DNA of 64,000 nt from Aurelia coerulea (taxonomy: Eukaryota > Cnidaria > Scyphozoa > Semaeostomeae > Ulmaridae): contig CM076943.1 of NCBI GenBank assembly GCA_039566865.1, positions 47,390,124 through 47,454,123 of the forward strand. The letters run 5' to 3'. The notes under the pieces were generated by a model that saw only the letters and a list, made by a program, of their open reading frames with translations, searched no databases and was not told the DNA's origin. The position numbers and the translations under genes were made by a program. Positions 44,554 through 56,269 of the stretch are shown here, piece by piece. The first letter of the stretch is position 1; every line of letters begins with the position of its first letter.

Positions 44554-46340
44554 GACCCCGTTTACCCGGTAGCGGATCACTTTTGATCCGATACAAACAG
44601 CGTTGCGGATCAGCTTCCCGTTTACATGAGCTCGAAGTGATCCGATACACTTCTGCTCCGCTATCCGCATCAATTTTGATCCTGCTACGAAAGCGAACTC
44701 GTTTTGTGTCGGATCACTTTTGTATCGGATCACTTTTGCTCTGCGCCGTGTCAACGCAAGTGATCCGCATCAATTTTGATTCGGATTCATAACGAGGGTA
44801 TTTTCCATACAAACGAGGTTTAGTCATAATTGCAGTTTGTTTTGAAATTTTGACGTTAAAAGGAAATCACTGAAAATCCGATAAAGTCTTGATTGTGACC
44901 TCGTCCCAACCTGGTTCCGAGGGCCAGTTTCCTACGTCAGTACTGACCCTGGTACCGGGTAGGTCAAATTCGCAATTTGATTGGCTATTTGATAACAAAG
45001 GCCTCATTAATTATTCCAAATTCCAAAGACTTATTGCTTGGCAGAAAATCAGTCAACTTTGGGTCGCTGTCACGGGAAAACGCGACAAAAAATTGAAAAA
45101 CCGATTTTTGGTATACCTTAAACGTCATAATGTGCCCCAGTTGAAGGGGGTTTGAACCCCATCCGTCTGCGCTTACGGGAGAAATTTGCCATATTTGGTG
45201 ATTTTGGGGCCCATCCCTATTGATTCCCATTCAAAAATGGCCTCCATTTCATCCCTATTTTCAAAAATTCAGTAGCAATCATGGGGGGAATGAAGGTTTG
45301 ACTGGAGGTAAAAGTCCACGGCGCATCAGAATTTTGGGGTTTCATGAAGTTTTGGGCCGTTATGACGTCATAAAAGGGGGTTGGAAAAAAATGTTGCGAT
45401 TTTCTGACCCGAGGTTACTTTTGGACTTGATGCTCGATGGTTATTAGCCTGATTTCAAAATGGTAAAAAGTTTACAAGAGACTATTTGTCTGCGAGTCTA
45501 ATAACGCCATTTGGGGTTCAATATCGCCCTCAGGGGCTGTGCGCGGGCGCCGCAAAAATGGGGTAAAATTTTGGCCTACCCCATTTTGGGCCGTAACTCC
45601 ATTTTGCGAGGAGAAAACGGCTTTGGCATGCCAAAAATCGACGGGAAACCGTATTCTTTCACTATAACACTTTTAACCTTGAACTTATCTCCAAAATTCG
45701 CAAAATAACGACCCTTTCTTTTTTCAAAGCTGTGGGGGAAATTCTCGAAAATTTCCACTTAGGCCCTTTTTCCACCCAAACGGATCGTGCTCGTTTTCCT
45801 ATTAAATGCACTTGCAAACGCTGGATTAATGATTAAATACCTTAAAAAGGGTTGAAATAACGTCCTCCAAAGGTTTGTTTTCAGTATTTCGAATCATCTA
45901 CTGCATTATTAGCATTAGAGGAACGGCCATTTTTCGTCGCATTTTCATACTTTTTCCTCAATGTTTCGGACTTATTACATGGTATGTTATGGATCAAAAT
46001 CAGCTGACATTGTATCAAATCTGTCAAACTCAGTTTCCATATGAAGACAAGAGAGTTCTGTAATAAACTGCAGCTGATAATTTATGCAAAACAAAATGGC
46101 GTCAAATATACCACGATTTTGGCAACCGGTACCATGGCCCAAATAGGTTGGCGTAGACTCCTTTTGGGGCATGGGGACGAGGTTGACCTCGTCCTATTTC
46201 TATGGTGACCGCTGATCCGCTACCGTGTAAACGAGACGGTGATCCGATACAATTTTGATCCGCTACCGTGTATACGGGAGGGTGATCCGTAACACTTTGA
46301 TCCGCAACACTTTTTGATCCGCTACCGTGTAAACGGGGTC
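44554..46340. mobile_element. PIF/Harbinger-like element with TAA duplication and subterminal GATCCG repeats
   Basis: Ends GACCCCGTTTACCCGGTAGC and GCTACCGTGTAAACGGGGTC are flanked by TAA (44551-44553 and 46341-46343). Multiple TGATCCGCTACCGTG-type motifs lie near each end in both orientations, like transposase-binding arrays. The middle (about 44897-46190) is a nested TIR element related to 31600-32556. Confidence 0.75.
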
Positions 46341-46349
46341 TAAGCAAAC

Positions 46350-47100
46350 TGTGCGAACCGAGGAGAAAAATTGAGAAACAACAATTTTAAATATTCTTTT
46401 AAAGAATGTACCCTGTACTTGATAACTTTGACATATACCATGTCAATATGTAGCTGAAGAAACAATGGGTGCGTCGTCGTTTGTCACTTGTTGGGCAGAA
46501 AAGATACAATTTTCCGAGGAAACTTTTATTCCCCCGTGCAGTAGGTTAATGCTCATGCGCCCGTAAGAGTTCCAACCCTAAACGCTACTGCGCATGAGCA
46601 TTCACCTACTGCACGGAGGCACACATACGTTTCCTCCTACAAACCGTAACTCATCTCCCCAACAATCACGACCACTCGATATAGCGATGGTGTTCTCTTT
46701 AAAGTTGTTGAAGGACTGTAGGTACTAAGGGAGGGCCTTCGCGCGTCACCATATCGTTAAAACGCAACTACGCAGCCGTAAATATTTCAGCTTTTTCCAC
46801 CAAAAAAATACCGTACTCCTTTCTCTTATCAATCTTTTTGTTAATTCGTTAAAATATGTTATCACTCTACGCATACTTTGCTCTGAATTGTTCCATTCTC
46901 TAATTCTACTTACATTGCTTCTAAAAATTTCATCAGAAATATTCTAAAATTATCGACAAGCATCATAATTTTTACTCTCTAATATACTATAATTCTCTGT
47001 CTGCCAATTTTCACAAAATTATTAAATGCAATCATCGTTGTACAAGGAAACGAATGTTGAGCTCAACTGAGTACCTGACTAATAAAACCTAATTAGCGAT
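46350..47100. other. non-coding, with a small foldback
   Basis: The segment at about 46532-46622 is an imperfect palindrome (GTGCAGTAGGTTAATGCTCATG against CATGAGCATTCACCTACTGCAC). Nothing else is recognised. Confidence 0.5.
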
Positions 47101-47104
47101 TGAA

Positions 47105-47354
47105 TAGACTTGCTCCAAGTCTATTCAGTGGACCATCAGCAATAACAGAATATAATTTCTTCTGCGGGGGCGTAAGCTACTAAGGTGACGCTGCGAAGGA
47201 GAAATGAGAACGAAACTGAATATTCAAATATCCGAATATTCAGTTTCGTTCTCACTTCCCCTTCGCAGCGTCACCTTAGTAGCTTACGCCCCCGCAGAAG
47301 AAATTATGTTCTTTTATTGCTGATAGTCCACTGAATAGACTTGGAGCAAGTCTA
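47105..47354. mobile_element. foldback element with exact 9-bp duplication
   Basis: A near-perfect 250-bp palindrome centred near 47229, flanked by GCGATTGAA (47096-47104 and 47355-47363). Each end (TAGACTTGCTCCAAGTC) is itself a small hairpin and resembles the ends of the foldback at 35305-35473. Confidence 0.85.
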
Positions 47355-47508
47355 GCGATTGAAAGAAATTTACACCTACAGTAGAAACCAGCAGAAAAGA
47401 ACCTTTGTTTTCTTGAGGCAGCCTGAATGAGGTTCTTGATTAATTGATACCATATTTGAGTCCAGCTTATAATGTTCTTAAAAAGATGCGTTTACTTGGT
47501 AAAACGTA

Positions 47509-48055
47509 CCGGGTGGTGTCCCAAAACCAAAGTACTCCCGTTTGAAAAATCACCCAAATTTGATTACACGGCCGATCTTCAATTTTCTTCTTTTATCAAG
47601 TAGATCAAAGACTAAATTATTTTCCAAGAAATAGCTGATCTTGTAAGTGGTTTAAAATGAGCAAGTTTAGCTCTTTTTAGGGCTACCTGGTTTTGAATCA
47701 TACTGCAAAAAGCACTAATGATTGCAAAATCAATTTCTTGTGCGAGTAAAACTTCTAGTATGGTCATAAATGACAGAAATAAATGTGCACTATCATTAGA
47801 GACTTTCATGATGGTAAAAATCTGAAAATTTTGACTCTTAGGCAAGATTGAGTATTTTGCTTAAAAACTATAGCTCAAAATAAGGTTTTTCAATGTGTAA
47901 ATTTCCTACCTTACTGTACCAAAAGCAAAAATTTTATCATTTGTGAATATTTTTGGGTCTTTGACAAAGCAACTCAAACAGGAAATTTCGTCGAAGGATT
48001 GATAATCAATTTTTGGTGATTTTTTAAACAGGAGTACTTTTTTTGGGACACCCGG
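47509..48055. mobile_element. Tc1/mariner-like MITE, CCGGGTG(GT)GTCCC
   Basis: Inverted ends and AGTACTCC(C/T)GTTT subterminal blocks lie between TA dinucleotides. The same subfamily, in part, is at 49787-50240. Confidence 0.75.
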
Positions 48056-48080
48056 TACAAATGTTTTTATATATACCAAT

Positions 48081-48905
48081 AGACCATTTCGCAATTTGGA
48101 GAAAGAGACTGAGGAGAGCGCGGCCCATTCTGACAGCCTTGGCAACAGGGAAATCTAGGGAATCCCCTCTTCTGCAGTGCAAAGTGTACGGTTGGCGGCT
48201 CGCTCGCATCTCTCTCCAAACTGGAGTTATTTTCGATTTATTTGCAACTTCCAAGAGTTATGCGATGCTTGTTTAGTAGGATAAATGTTTTCTTATGACT
48301 ATTTAGCCGTTTTGCAATCTTTTCGCTCATTTGTGAATGTATTTTGAGCCATTTTATTTCAGTTGTTTCCCTCGACTTTGAAACGGCTCAGTTTAGGCCA
48401 AGCTGACCTACGACGAAGTTTTGCTTGTTTACTAGATAATTGAACGCATTTACGGCAAAGCAAGCAAATTAAAAGTATTGTTTGGAGTCCTCCAAAGATT
48501 CACAATGAGATCGTGTACTGTTTTGACAAATTTAACAAGCAATAACAGGTCAAACCAAGTCGATTGAAGTCGAGGAAGATGATGCAAGATCAATAGGCCT
48601 AACTTGAGCCGCCTCAAACTAGAGGGAAACCACTGAAATAAAATGGCTCAAAATACATTTACAAATGAGCAAAAAGATGGCAAAACGGCTAAATAATCCA
48701 AACCATACCAAACAAGCATCGCATAACTCTTGGAAGTTGCAAATAAATCGAAAATAACTCTATTTTGGAGATAGATGCGAGCGAGCCGCCAACCGTACAC
48801 TTTCCACTGCAGAAGAGGGTATTTCCTAGATTTCCTACTTGTTGCCAAGGCTGTCAGAATGGGCCGCGCTATCCTCAGTCCCTTTTCCAAATTGCGAAAT
48901 GGTCT
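48081..48905. mobile_element. large inverted-repeat element
   Basis: Arms of about 290 bp (AGACCATTTCGCAATTTGG ... and its complement ending 48905) are separated by about 230 bp of unique sequence. The ORFs on both strands mirror each other and are not genes. Confidence 0.75.
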
Positions 48906-49076
48906 ATGCATTCCTTCTGTCACCTAAATTGTTTTTCAATATATTTCTTTTCATAAATCTTTCACTGTGAAAGATATTGCACTTGTCAAGTAAATTACAA
49001 TCTTTTAGTTTCAGCCTTTTGTGGGTCCTTGTATAAAAAGTTCTAAGCATGGAATTTCAGCCTCAAGATTCTTATA

Positions 49077-49477
49077 GCCTGCGTGCAGACTCCATTGATT
49101 TCTTTTCATTTCAGAGAGGTTCTCCTCCAGTAGAGTCTGCGCAACAGCGACCAAATCCGTGTTCTCAGTTCACGAGAAACGAGGAACTTTTCCTGATTGG
49201 CTGAAGCATATCCCTTTGTTTGATGGAGCGTCTGCTGATATTCAATTGGCGTATGCATGAACAAAGCTAGCCATAGAAACCCTTTTGTGATAAATATGTG
49301 TGGGTGTTTTGTCTACCCCATTCATAAGCAGCTCTATTGAATCAAATTCAATGAGTTAGTTCCTCAATCCTTGGAACCGCACGTGACCAAGAACAAGGAT
49401 TTGGTCGCTGTTGCGCAGATTCGACTGGAGGGGAACCTCTCTGAAAAGAAATCAGTAGAGTCTGCAAGCAGGCTAGG
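49077..49477. mobile_element. MITE, GCCTGCGTGCAGAC ends
   Basis: It is flanked by TTCTTATA (49069-49076 and 49478-49485). The ends GCCTGCGTGCAGACTC and AGAGTCTGCAAGCAGGC are inverted. Same family as 56666-57593, with a tiny palindromic relic at 33404-33443. Confidence 0.75.
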
Positions 49478-49786
49478 TTCTTATAAAGCTAGGTTCTTTC
49501 ATGCTGGTTTCTACTGTATTTCAGTGAAGTCCTCCTTAAATTCAGAGATTAAAGGGCATATGTCTCGTTGGCAGTTGGTTAAAACAACAAAGAAGTTTGG
49601 AGTGGAATTTCAGTGTTTCGTGCTTCTTTATTCTGCTTCATGAATTTCTACTGCCGTAAAAATTCAGCCTCGATTCTGTGCTTTGTGCTAAACAAACAGA
49701 GGATTGTATTGCATTGGCCAATCAGGTTCATGACACATACTCTTTAAGTTTTGGTATCGTTGTTAACGCTTAAATTTTTACATCTA

Positions 49787-50240
49787 CCGGGTGTCCCAAA
49801 AAAAGTTCTCCTGTTTCAAAAATCACCAAAAATTGATTATCACACCTTTGATAAAATTTTCTTTTTGACTTGTTTTATCAAAGACCCAAAAATGTTTATA
49901 GATGATAAAATGTTTGCTTTTGATGCAACAAAGTAGAACAATTACATGTTGAAAAACCTTATTTTGAGCCATAGTTTTTAGGCAAAATGGTCAATCTTGC
50001 CTTTTGAGTCAAAATTTTCCGATTTTTTATCATCGTTGAGGTCTGCCTTGATTTTGCGCATTTCTTTCTGTCATTTATGACCAAACTAGATGGTTTACAT
50101 GCACAAAGAAATTGATCTGGCAATCATCAGTGCTTTTTTGCAGTATGGTTCAAAACCAGGTAGCCCTAAAAAGAGCTAAACTTGCTACTTTTTAAGCCAA
50201 TTACAAGATCAGCTATATATTGAAAAGTAATTTGGTCCTT
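49787..50240. mobile_element. Tc1/mariner-like MITE, one end missing
   Basis: It starts TA|CCGGGTGTCCCAAAAAAAG and matches the right arm and interior of 47509-48055. The far end is not found. Confidence 0.6.
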
Positions 50241-50477
50241 GATATACTTTGACTACACTTGCCCGAAGTCCCGCCAGTCACACGAAACAGCGAGCGAAAC
50301 GAGAGAATATGACACCTCTATACAGCAGAAACCTCTCTACAACGGACCATAATATTGGCCCCACAGGTGACGGTTATTTGGAAGTTCCATTGAAGTTTGA
50401 AAACCACAGTTTTTCAGAAATCTAAACACTTTCCTGATTCACTCAGTAATCTAGTTTTCCAAATGATGCTCAAACTA

Positions 50478-51056
50478 CAGGGTGTCTCAGAAAAAAGTAT
50501 ACAGATTTGGTTGAGTCCAGCGATGAGAATTTCGCATTAATCAATGGCTAATCCATTTCAAAATATTCTTCGATAGCTAATTTGAACATAGATACCTCGT
50601 TAGTTGATATTGATGATTTGAGTGTGGAAATATTAATCTAGAAAGCAGAAATCTGCGTCCACCTCCAAACCAGAGCTTTGGTGTTTTGGCCTAAGCAAAT
50701 TCTTGAAGCATATCGAAATTGAAAACTGAAATCAAAGAAAGATTAAGGAACTATGCACAATGGGTGACTTCTAGCAAAAATAACATAATATGATCTAATA
50801 TTGTTCAAATTCTATCAAGGCTATCGTTGATTTAGTCGCTGTGCATCAGGATTTTTCAAGACAAAAAACCTGGTTTGGAGGTGGACGCTAATTTGAACTT
50901 CCAAGATTAACATTTCAGCGCTCAAAGCACAACCAATGGTATCTATTTTCATGTTAACTATCAAGAAACATTTTGAAATTGATTAGCCATTGATTAAAGC
51001 TAAATTCTCGTCGCTGGATCCAACAAAATCTGCATATTTTTATCTGGGACAGCTGG
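50478..51056. mobile_element. Tc1/mariner-like MITE, decayed termini
   Basis: The left end CAGGGTGTCTCAGAAAAAAG and right end ...ATCTGGGACAGCTGG, with the AGTATACAGATTTGGTTGA arm, match the 19860 and 61620 elements. Confidence 0.65.
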
Positions 51057-51070
51057 TTCATGACCGCACT

Positions 51071-51624
51071 TAGACTTATGACGATGAGTCTCTTGTTTCC
51101 CTGTGCTCTTTGACTTCAAGATGGCGCTTCAGTCAACAGAGACTCATATTATTACTCTGAGAAAGTTGACCCTATTTAGGCCTAATATGCTGGGGTTCCT
51201 AGCATACCAATCAGATTGCGAGATTTGGCAAAGAACAATCAGTTTCGAACACTCGATTCGATTGACGCAGTTGACTAGATTTGAAGGAAGTTGCTGCGGC
51301 AGGTACTTGAAGATTTCTCTGGTATGTTTTGGTCTTAAAAACGTGGACATTGCAGCAGTAAAAGACTTATTTTGCACTCAACAGGTAAAGTGAACTTTCT
51401 TCTTCAGATGAATACCAAGTTTTGTTGATAAAGTGTCTGCTTACCGTGGTTTCTATCGCATTTCCTTTCTGAGGAGTGACCGTTGAACAGAGCCGAAGCA
51501 GTCGTTCGATCCAGATTCGATCGATTGAATGCAGAAGATAGGGTCAGGTTTTTAACTGTTTCAATATGAGTCCCTGTTGAGCAAGGTACCGCAGGGATAC
51601 AACGGACTCATCGCCATAAGTCTA
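51071..51624. mobile_element. MULE-like MITE, exact 9-bp duplication
   Basis: It is flanked by GACCGCACT (51062-51070 and 51625-51633). Ends TAGACTTATGACGATGAGTC and GACTCATCGCCATAAGTCTA are inverted. It lies 54 bp downstream of the Tbx20-like stop codon, so it may overlap that gene's 3' UTR. Confidence 0.8.
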
Positions 51625-51677
51625 GACCGCACTAAGCTCCTTTTAACGAGCCAGAAAACGATTCAGTACCAATTTGC

Positions 51678-51988
51678 TCACTTGATATGATACCTTGATG
51701 GATAATGTGCAGTACTCGACGCACTTGACCCACTCCAGATATTTGAAACCGCTGAGAGGTATGACGAGACAGCTGGAGAGGAGCTATAAGCATCCAGTGT
51801 TGATGACGTCGGCATTTGTTGCTGTTGTTGTGTGTATTGGTGCCAATCGAAGGATGGGTGTGGTAATGATTTATGGTATGCGTAGTCGTATGTCTGTGGC
51901 ATTGTTTGTGGGAAGTAACCAGGGAATGGAGGTATTGTAACGTCATCTGGGGAGAGTGGAGCGTACTGTCCTGGTTTGAACATCATAT
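51678..51988 (-). CDS. Tbx20-like T-box transcription factor, last coding exon
   Basis: The acceptor TTCTTTTTAG lies before 51988 (minus strand); the frame (G|AT) continues from 54312 and ends with stop TGA at 51680-51678. It encodes the C-terminal regulatory region: MMFKPGQYAPLSPDD, a Pro/Tyr-rich FPGYFPQTMPQTYDY stretch, a QQQQQ run, then a Ser-rich segment (SSSPAVSSYLSAVSNIWSGS) ending YPSRYHIK. Such low-complexity tails are usual in T-box activators or repressors; no EH1-type or other named motif is obvious. Confidence 0.75.
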
Positions 51989-52070
51989 CTAAAAAGAAGA
52001 AACGACACAGAATGGGTCAATGTCTTTCATAATAAGCTAAACAAATTCCTTAAAGGGAGTCTGCCACGCA

Positions 52071-52975
52071 TTTTTTTTTTTTTTTTTTTATTAATTCATA
52101 TTTTTACACGATATCCCATCAGTACAAAATTAAACTACAAAAGTTACAAGTTTGTTTTAAATGAAAAATGAAAAACAAAATTTTAAAATTTGGTATTAGC
52201 TAGGATTGGATCCAGGCTGAGATCTGATCTTCCTGGGAGTCGTGTTTTAGTTAGGGTTTACTGAGCTCTTTAAATGCGTTTTCAATTTTCTTTTAAACTG
52301 ATAGAGCGAGGGGATTTCCCTTATTTCGATTGGTATTTCATTCCAAGCTTTAAGCCCGGAAAGGTGGAAACTTTTTTTTGTACACTCAAGTTTAAACTTT
52401 GGGATGTCGAGATTTCTATTGTTTCTTGTGTTATACCTAGAAATTTCATTCCTCTGACTATACTTGTTCCAGAGGCTCTCAGGGCACTGCTTGTTGACTA
52501 TTTTGTGTGTCATGATAGATCTGTCAAAATAGATGATTTGATCAACGTTCAGCCCATTATTGATCCAGGGGTCCTTTATTCTAGCATTTTGAATAATTGA
52601 GAAGGCCCTGTTCTGTAGACGCTGAAGCGTTTGCAGCTTCGTATTGGGCAGGCTACCCCAGATAACATTCCCATATCGGAGGTGACTTTCAACCAGCGCA
52701 TGGTAAACCTCACATAGCTTAGATTGCGGAAGAACGTTTTTAAGTTTTTTCAGTGCAGACAAACCACTTGCTACTTTACCTTTCAAGGATTTGAAGTGTT
52801 CCTTCCAACTTAGATTCTCGTCGACAATAACCCCTAGTGATTTAGTTTTTGTCACTCGTTTTATTTCTGTGCCATTAAGTTTCAATGGAGCCAGAGGTTC
52901 AATTTTGTTAATTCTACGTGGATGGCCGATAAGCATAAACTCAGTCTTAAACATCTGTTTGGCTGCAACAGTCAA
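52071..52975 (-). mobile_element. LINE 3' fragment in a Tbx20-like intron, open 242-codon frame
   Basis: The minus-strand frame 52975-52247 reads TEFMLIGHPRRINK, then IKRVTKTKSLGVIVDENLSW, NVLPQSKLCEVYHALVESHL, ending FKRKLKTHLKSSVNPN. It is the same family as 722-2343. The 5' side is cut at the MULE-like MITE that begins at 52978, and a T run at 52071-52090 (A tail on the element strand) marks the 3' end. No stop or frameshift occurs in the remaining part, which suggests a fairly recent copy. Confidence 0.85.
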
Positions 52976-52977
52976 TG

Positions 52978-53567
52978 CAACATAGGGCTCAAATCTTTAA
53001 AAAGGTCGGTGTAAAATTCTATTACAATTTACTTTGAAATAAATAGCTTGGAAGGAACTCAGGATTTTTTGTTGTAAGGCTGCCGTGGCAATTTATTGAT
53101 ATCTTGATTAGTTTCAAAATGACGGCATTTATCAAATTTGAAGCTATGACATCATCAAATTTCTAAATCCTAAACCAATCTTGATTAGTTTCAAAATGAC
53201 GGCATTTATCAAATTTGAAGCAACGACATCATCAAATTTCTAAATCCTAAACCAGAAAGGCTATAGATTTCTGCTTGCCGCCATATTTTAGACCTTCATA
53301 AACTATGCTTTCCTTGAAGATTATATCATCTTCCCTTTGTTGGTTTAGGATTTACGATGATTCAAAATTTTTCAAAATCTTTCATGATATTTTTCAAAAA
53401 TAATTGAATTGCCGCCATTTTGAAAGAAATCAAGATATAAAAGAATTTCCACGGCAGATTTACAGCAAAGTACTCTAAGTACCTTTCAAGTCATTCAATT
53501 CAAAGAAAAATTTAATGCAATTTTACACACACCTTTATAAAGATCTGAAAGATTTGAGCCCTATGCT
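52978..53567. mobile_element. MULE-like MITE, exact 9-bp duplication
   Basis: It is flanked by CAGTCAATG (52969-52977 and 53568-53576). The ends ACATAGGGCTCAAATCTTTA and AGATTTGAGCCCTATGCT are inverted. The interior contains a direct duplication of ATCTTGATTAGTTTCAAAAT. Confidence 0.8.
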
Positions 53568-53687
53568 CAGTCAATGCTCAACGAAATGCCCCTTGAAAAC
53601 GAATTTGAAAAAGTGGGGACCGATCGTTCTTATAGCCATTTAGGTTATCAAAGTTACTCTTATGGAAGATAAAAATGAAATATGATA

Positions 53688-54277
53688 CCGGGTGACCCAG
53701 AAAAAAGTGACCCAACGCAATCTGTTACAGAAAATTGAGTAAGTGGCCGATTGAAATGCTTCAAATGTTGCTCTGTCGCTAAAAGACTAGCTTATGCTAT
53801 GAGTATTTTTCGAAATTTTTTTCGACACGGTAAATTTCCAAAATTAAGGATTTCGAGGAAAAGAGCATGCCTGAAACCCTCAAAAAGTCATGAAAAACAG
53901 GGGATCGATTTACAGCCATTTCAAATCTTCAAAACAACGAGGAGCATGTTTCATTTCAACCTGGGAATAGGCAACCCTGGGAATAGGTACTTAAAAATAT
54001 TCTCAGGCAGAATGAAACACGCTCCTCGTTGTTTTGAAGAACTGAAATGCCTTCAAATCGATCGCCTGCTTTTGATGACTTTTTGAGAAGTTCAAGCCTC
54101 CCCTTTTCCTCAAAATCCTTAATTCGGGAACTTTCCCAGGCCCAAAAAAATTGCGAAAAATACTCAAAATGTAGGCTAGTATTTTAGGGACAGAACAACG
54201 TTTGAAATATTTCAATCTGCAACTTACTTTTTTTCTATGACAGGTTGCGTTGGGTCACTTTTTTCTGGGTCACCCGG
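53688..54277. mobile_element. Tc1/mariner-like MITE, CCGGGTGACCC ends
   Basis: Ends CCGGGTGACCCAGAAAAAAG and TTTTTTCTGGGTCACCCGG lie between TA dinucleotides, with long mirrored arms. It ends 34 bp from the splice donor at 54311 of the Tbx20-like gene. Confidence 0.8.
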
Positions 54278-54311
54278 TATTTGCTGTAGGATAACGAGAT
54301 TTTGAACTCAC

Positions 54312-54457
54312 CTAAACCGGGCTGCCCTTGACCAATGACGGGATAAGATGTAAAAGAATCTTTCTCCTCCTGTCCAATATATCCTCTGTTATGCGGACAG
54401 CAGAATGGATTTCCAGTACTACAGCGACAGCTCATGTATGATGACATTTTCTGTGGC
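54312..54457 (-). CDS. Tbx20-like, penultimate coding exon
   Basis: The acceptor TTCACACACAG lies before 54457 and the donor GTGAGT at 54311. The phase fits exactly: AG|G from exon 59242-59166 gives Arg, and the last G joins AT of the final exon. The exon encodes PQKMSSYMSCRCSTGNPFCC and then PHNRGYIGQEEKDSFTSYPV, a cysteine-rich linker after the T-box with five Cys in about 15 residues that I do not know from other Tbx20 proteins. The four exons in the window (168, 77, 146 and 311 nt) sum to 234 codons including the stop. Confidence 0.7.
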
Positions 54458-54565
54458 CTGTGTGTGAACAAAATGCATTTTGAAATCAAAATTTGTATCC
54501 ATAATCCTGAACCTCGATAACTTGTATTCAAACTGATGGGCTAAATTTGTTGTACATCATACGCA

Positions 54566-55089
54566 AGCATAGATTCCAAATCTTTAAAAAGGCTGGTGTA
54601 AAATTGAGTTACCTATATCTCTGAACTGAATGACTTCAAAGAAACTTTTGTTATTTCTCTATAATTCTACCGTTGGAATTTTCTGAAATCTTCACTATTT
54701 ACAGAATTGGAGTGTTTTCTTCTTTTTCAAGAATTCAAGAAAAATTTTCAAAAAAACTTAAAACCATCGTAATTTCTAAACTGTCTAACGTAACATGAAA
54801 TAGTTTCGAAGAAAATCATAGTTCATAGATACCTACAATATGGTATCAAGCAAAAGTCGGCCACTCATCTGGTTTATGATTTATAAATTTGATGACGTCA
54901 CACCCTCAAATGAGTTGAAATGTAAAATAAGCTGTAATTTCCAAAAATATTCAACATTTCTGAAAAGTCCAATGGTAGGATTATAGATAAGTCTCTAAAG
55001 TTTCTTTCAAGCCATTCAGTCAGAAGAAATAGGTCATTGAATTTTACACCCACCTTTTTACGCCGAGATAAAGATTTGGAACCTATGCT
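54566..55089. mobile_element. MULE-like MITE, exact 9-bp duplication
   Basis: It is flanked by TCATACGCA (54557-54565 and 55090-55098). Ends AGCATAGATTCCAAATCTTT and AAGATTTGGAACCTATGCT are inverted. Confidence 0.85.
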
Positions 55090-55353
55090 TCATACGCAAC
55101 AAATTGGGAAAGAATAAATTTCGGACAAAATACTTCGTAAGCAATTTTCTGAGATAATTGGTGAAAGATTTTTCGCAATGAACTGCCAACAGACACCTTA
55201 AAGATTTGTAAAGTTTCTCAATAAAATCAAATCAACAAAATGAATAAAATAAAATCGGGTAGCATTACAGCGCAAGTAAAGCAATATAAATATCTTGGCA
55301 CACTAATCACGGAAGATGCGAAATGCCCACAAAAGGAGAATAGGAATAGCATA

Positions 55354-56106
55354 CAGGGTGTCCCAGAAAAACTGTTCGGCATTTGATTAAATGTTAAAAA
55401 ATAACGATACAATGTACAGGCTCCTGGTTAGGTTAACCTGTTCCTACGATTTTAAATTAATTTTAGACGCCAGAATCTTGCGAATCCGCTAAGAATTGAC
55501 GGAGTTACAAGCTTTCGAAGTTCAAGTTTGTGCGAAAGCTGAAACCAGACGCCCCTAACTGACTTGTTTTCCAAAAAGGCGTCCTAAAATCGAGGTAAAA
55601 GGAGATTGTCCAATGTTTTACCTCTCGTCGATATCAAAGCCAACCAAATAGGACTTCTAAAGTTACTTAATTCTTGTTACCGTTGCCAAAATTTACTTAA
55701 GAATGCAAGTATCTAAAAAAATGGAATGAAAACTTAATCAATGAAAGACGGGGCAATTCCAAATTGTGCTGAACAGCATTCCTCCAAGCATCCATAGCCT
55801 TGATAAAATGTTATAAAAAGCTAATTCATCGACAGTGCTTTTGAAATTCCATTTGATTTGCCTTGAATAAACGAGATTCTATTTTCACAAAATATGCAAT
55901 TTAGGGGCGTGTGGTTTCAGCTTTCGCACAAACTTGAACTTCGAAAGCTCATAACTCAGTGAATACTGGGCCGATTTACAAGCTTCTGGTGTCTAAAAAT
56001 AATTCAAAATCTCAGCAATATGGTTATTTTACCATGGAGCCCGTTCAGAATTTCGTTATTTTTTAACATTTAATCAAACGTCGAACAATTTTTTTGGGAC
56101 ACCCTG
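55354..56106. mobile_element. Tc1/mariner-like MITE, CAGGGTGTCCC ends
   Basis: Ends CAGGGTGTCCCAGAAAAACT and TTTTTTTGGGACACCCTG lie between TA dinucleotides (55352-55353 and 56107-56108), with mirrored arms. It is inserted in the LINE relic. Confidence 0.8.
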
Positions 56107-56269
56107 TAGACATCATGTTGGGGATTAAAGGAACTCATCAGAAGCAATGTCAATATGAAAACAAAGAAAAGGTTACTGAAGACATATACCTATCATTTCA
56201 CGGTTAACATATGGCTGTGAAGCATGAACAATAGGTAAAGAATTTGCACGAAGGATGAATGCATTTGAA

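Noticed and set aside
48024..48956. Similar ORFs on both strands (RLRRARPILTALATGKSR-like)
   Set aside because: They are mirror images created by the inverted repeat 48081-48905.
51695..51940. 81-codon plus-strand ORF
   Set aside because: Shadow of the Tbx20-like last exon on the other strand.
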